This document shows, piece after piece, positions 62,762 to 64,000 of a DNA stretch of 64,000 nt. The notes under the pieces were generated by a model. The model searched no databases, was not told the origin of the DNA, and was given only the letters and a program-made list of their open reading frames with translations. Source of the DNA: JBOFSQ01 sp051651625 (GTDB lineage: Bacteria > Planctomycetota > Planctomycetia > Pirellulales > Thermoguttaceae); NCBI GenBank assembly GCA_051651625.1, contig JBOFSQ010000108.1:1-64000 (forward strand), written 5' to 3'. Numbering within the stretch: position 1 is the stretch's first letter; each line of letters starts with the position of its first letter. Both the position numbers and the translations under genes were made by a program.

Positions 62762-64000
62762 ATGCAAAACGAGATCACAAAATTATCGGTTGGCGGTTTC
62801 AAGTCAATCGCCGACGAAATCACGCTTGATATTAAACCACTGACGCTCCTCGCCGGTGCGAACAGTTCCGGCAAGTCTAGCTTTATGCAGCCGCTGCTGC
62901 TGCTCAAGCAAACGCTGGAATCTCAACAAGACCCGGGGTTGCCGTTGACACTCAATGGAAGCAATGTCAAGTTCACTTCGGTTGACCAAATGTTTACCAA
63001 AAAACACAAAGGATCGCATACACGTTTTTCAATAGGCGTACACACACAGAAGAATTTTCTCAATGTTGTGTTTGGAAGAACCGTAAAAGAACAAAGACTA
63101 TTTGTTGAAAATACAGAATACTTTGGCTTAATCAAACGTAACACGAAACTTGCAATAAGCAGGTCTATGGATCAAAATGAAATACTGGCATTAGTCAGGC
63201 AAGTGCCTATGTTTTCAAAGGCCAGACAGATCGAAGGAGGCGTTTCAAATGTTGATGACACCACATCTTTAGCTCTCTATGTTGCACAAGATCGCTTTTT
63301 TTTGGATATTATTGCACGGGATGGCGACTACTCTTTTGCTGTTCTTTCATCGCGGACATCAGGTGTTGACGGTGTTATCTTGCAGGTGATCCACGTTCCG
63401 GGGCTTCGTGGTAATCCTGAACGTGCGTATAAAACCACAGGTGTAGGACCAAAATTTCCGGGAACATTTGAGAATTATACCGCGAGTGTCATTGCTCAAA
63501 TGGAAAACCAAGATCGGCTGGTCACACTGACCAACCATCTAGCGGCACTTGAGCTGACATCAGCAATTACAGCCAAAAAGATTAACGACGCTGCGATAGA
63601 AGTGTTGGTTGGTCGCTTGCCGAAAAACGGCACAAGTGAAGCGGACATGGTGAGTATTGCGGATGTTGGTTTTGGCGTGTCGCAGACGTTACCGGTGTTG
63701 GTGGCGTTGCTTGTTGCGGAGCCGGGGCAGTTGGTTTATCTTGAGCAGCCGGAGATTCATTTGCACCCGCGAGCGCAGCGAGCTTTGGCGGGGATTCTTG
63801 TTGACGCCGCGAATCGTGGTGTGCGAGTGGTTGCAGAAACGCACAGTTCGATGCTTCTGCTCGCCGTGCAAACGCTAGTTGCGAAAGGAAAGATTACGCC
63901 TGATAACGTCGCGCTTCACTGGTTCGAGCGAAACAAATCTGGGAAGACCGAAGTTTCGACAGCAGAAATTGACAACGCTGGTGCGTTTGGAGAATGGCCA
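62762..64000 (+). CDS. AAA15/OLD-like ATPase with DUF3696-type C-terminus (3' end outside window)
   Basis: 413 visible codons from ATG 62762, with GAGG upstream and no stop to the window end. Walker A is GANSSGKSS (32-40), the ABC-type signature VGFGVSQ (302-308), Walker B LVYLEQPEIHLHP (324-336) and the switch His in AETHSS (358-363). The last visible residues, GAFGEWP, match the start of DUF3696, found at the C-terminus of COG4938-type predicted ATPases. Such proteins occur in phage-defence modules. The inserted middle region (about 60-290) is AT-rich and has no recognised domain. It probably forms an operon with the two preceding genes. Confidence 0.88.
   Translation, partial: MQNEITKLSVGGFKSIADEITLDIKPLTLLAGANSSGKSSFMQPLLLLKQTLESQQDPGLPLTLNGSNVKFTSVDQMFTKKHKGSHTRFSIGVHTQKNFLNVVFGRTVKEQRLFVENTEYFGLIKRNTKLAISRSMDQNEILALVRQVPMFSKARQIEGGVSNVDDTTSLALYVAQDRFFLDIIARDGDYSFAVLSSRTSGVDGVILQVIHVPGLRGNPERAYKTTGVGPKFPGTFENYTASVIAQMENQDRLVTLTNHLAALELTSAITAKKINDAAIEVLVGRLPKNGTSEADMVSIADVGFGVSQTLPVLVALLVAEPGQLVYLEQPEIHLHPRAQRALAGILVDAANRGVRVVAETHSSMLLLAVQTLVAKGKITPDNVALHWFERNKSGKTEVSTAEIDNAGAFGEWP

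Overview
The window looks like a chromosomal segment of a planctomycete, probably of the Pirellulales type and probably living at low oxygen. Planctomycete markers are the tail of a DUF1559 pilin-like protein, GYF_2 and SHD1 domain proteins, a large secreted sulfatase, a GH172/DUF2961 protein, a multidomain PD40/cytochrome protein related to hydrazine synthase alpha, a secreted isoaspartyl methyltransferase and a DUF1257/DUF2997 pair. HydF, the [FeFe]-hydrogenase maturation GTPase, points to fermentative or anaerobic metabolism. All calls come from reading the sequence and from family knowledge; no database was searched.

Layout. 0-9 kb: DUF1559 tail, PIG-L deacetylase, a sugar-isomerase-like protein / DnaA / membrane protein run with overlapping genes, a DUF374 acyltransferase, a secreted PCMT and a MotA/TolQ-like protein. 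9-14.9 kb: an SDR, a secreted beta-propeller, a toxin-first PIN/Phd module, a Vat-like acetyltransferase and a LyxK-like kinase. 14.9-31.9 kb is mostly core: the HZS-alpha-like protein, serC-pgm (overlapping), a sulfatase, csrA, tatD, panC, an AMMECR1-Memo fusion, a GH10-like protein, glgC and a glycosyltransferase. 32.3-37.5 kb is an AT-richer accessory run, all on the minus strand, of GYF_2, ankyrin, SHD1 and McrB-N-like proteins. 38-44 kb: GH172, dapB, the DUF1257/DUF2997 pair, hydF and trxB. 44-47 kb: a rearranged floA locus around a YoeB/RelB module. 47-60.9 kb: an IMPase / radical SAM / CAP-like operon, secreted proteins, ruvX, an AsmA-like giant, pyrG, dhaK and frr. 61.2-64 kb: an AT-richer operon of an unknown protein, a DEDDh exonuclease-BRCT protein and an AAA15/DUF3696 ATPase that runs off the window, a candidate defence system.

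The most striking non-coding structure is a set of dispersed repeats, here called R1 to R5. R1 (core CACTCGCTTACGCTTCGTG) occurs as reverse copies to the left and forward copies to the right of three accessory blocks (TA plus Vat; the GYF/SHD1 cluster; YoeB/RelB), and a left-type piece lies just before the 61 kb operon. This suggests R1-bracketed cassettes. R3 and R4 are MITE-like inverted-repeat elements, and one R3 copy splits a decayed helicase gene. The floA region holds an intact gene and a second copy with a large internal deletion.
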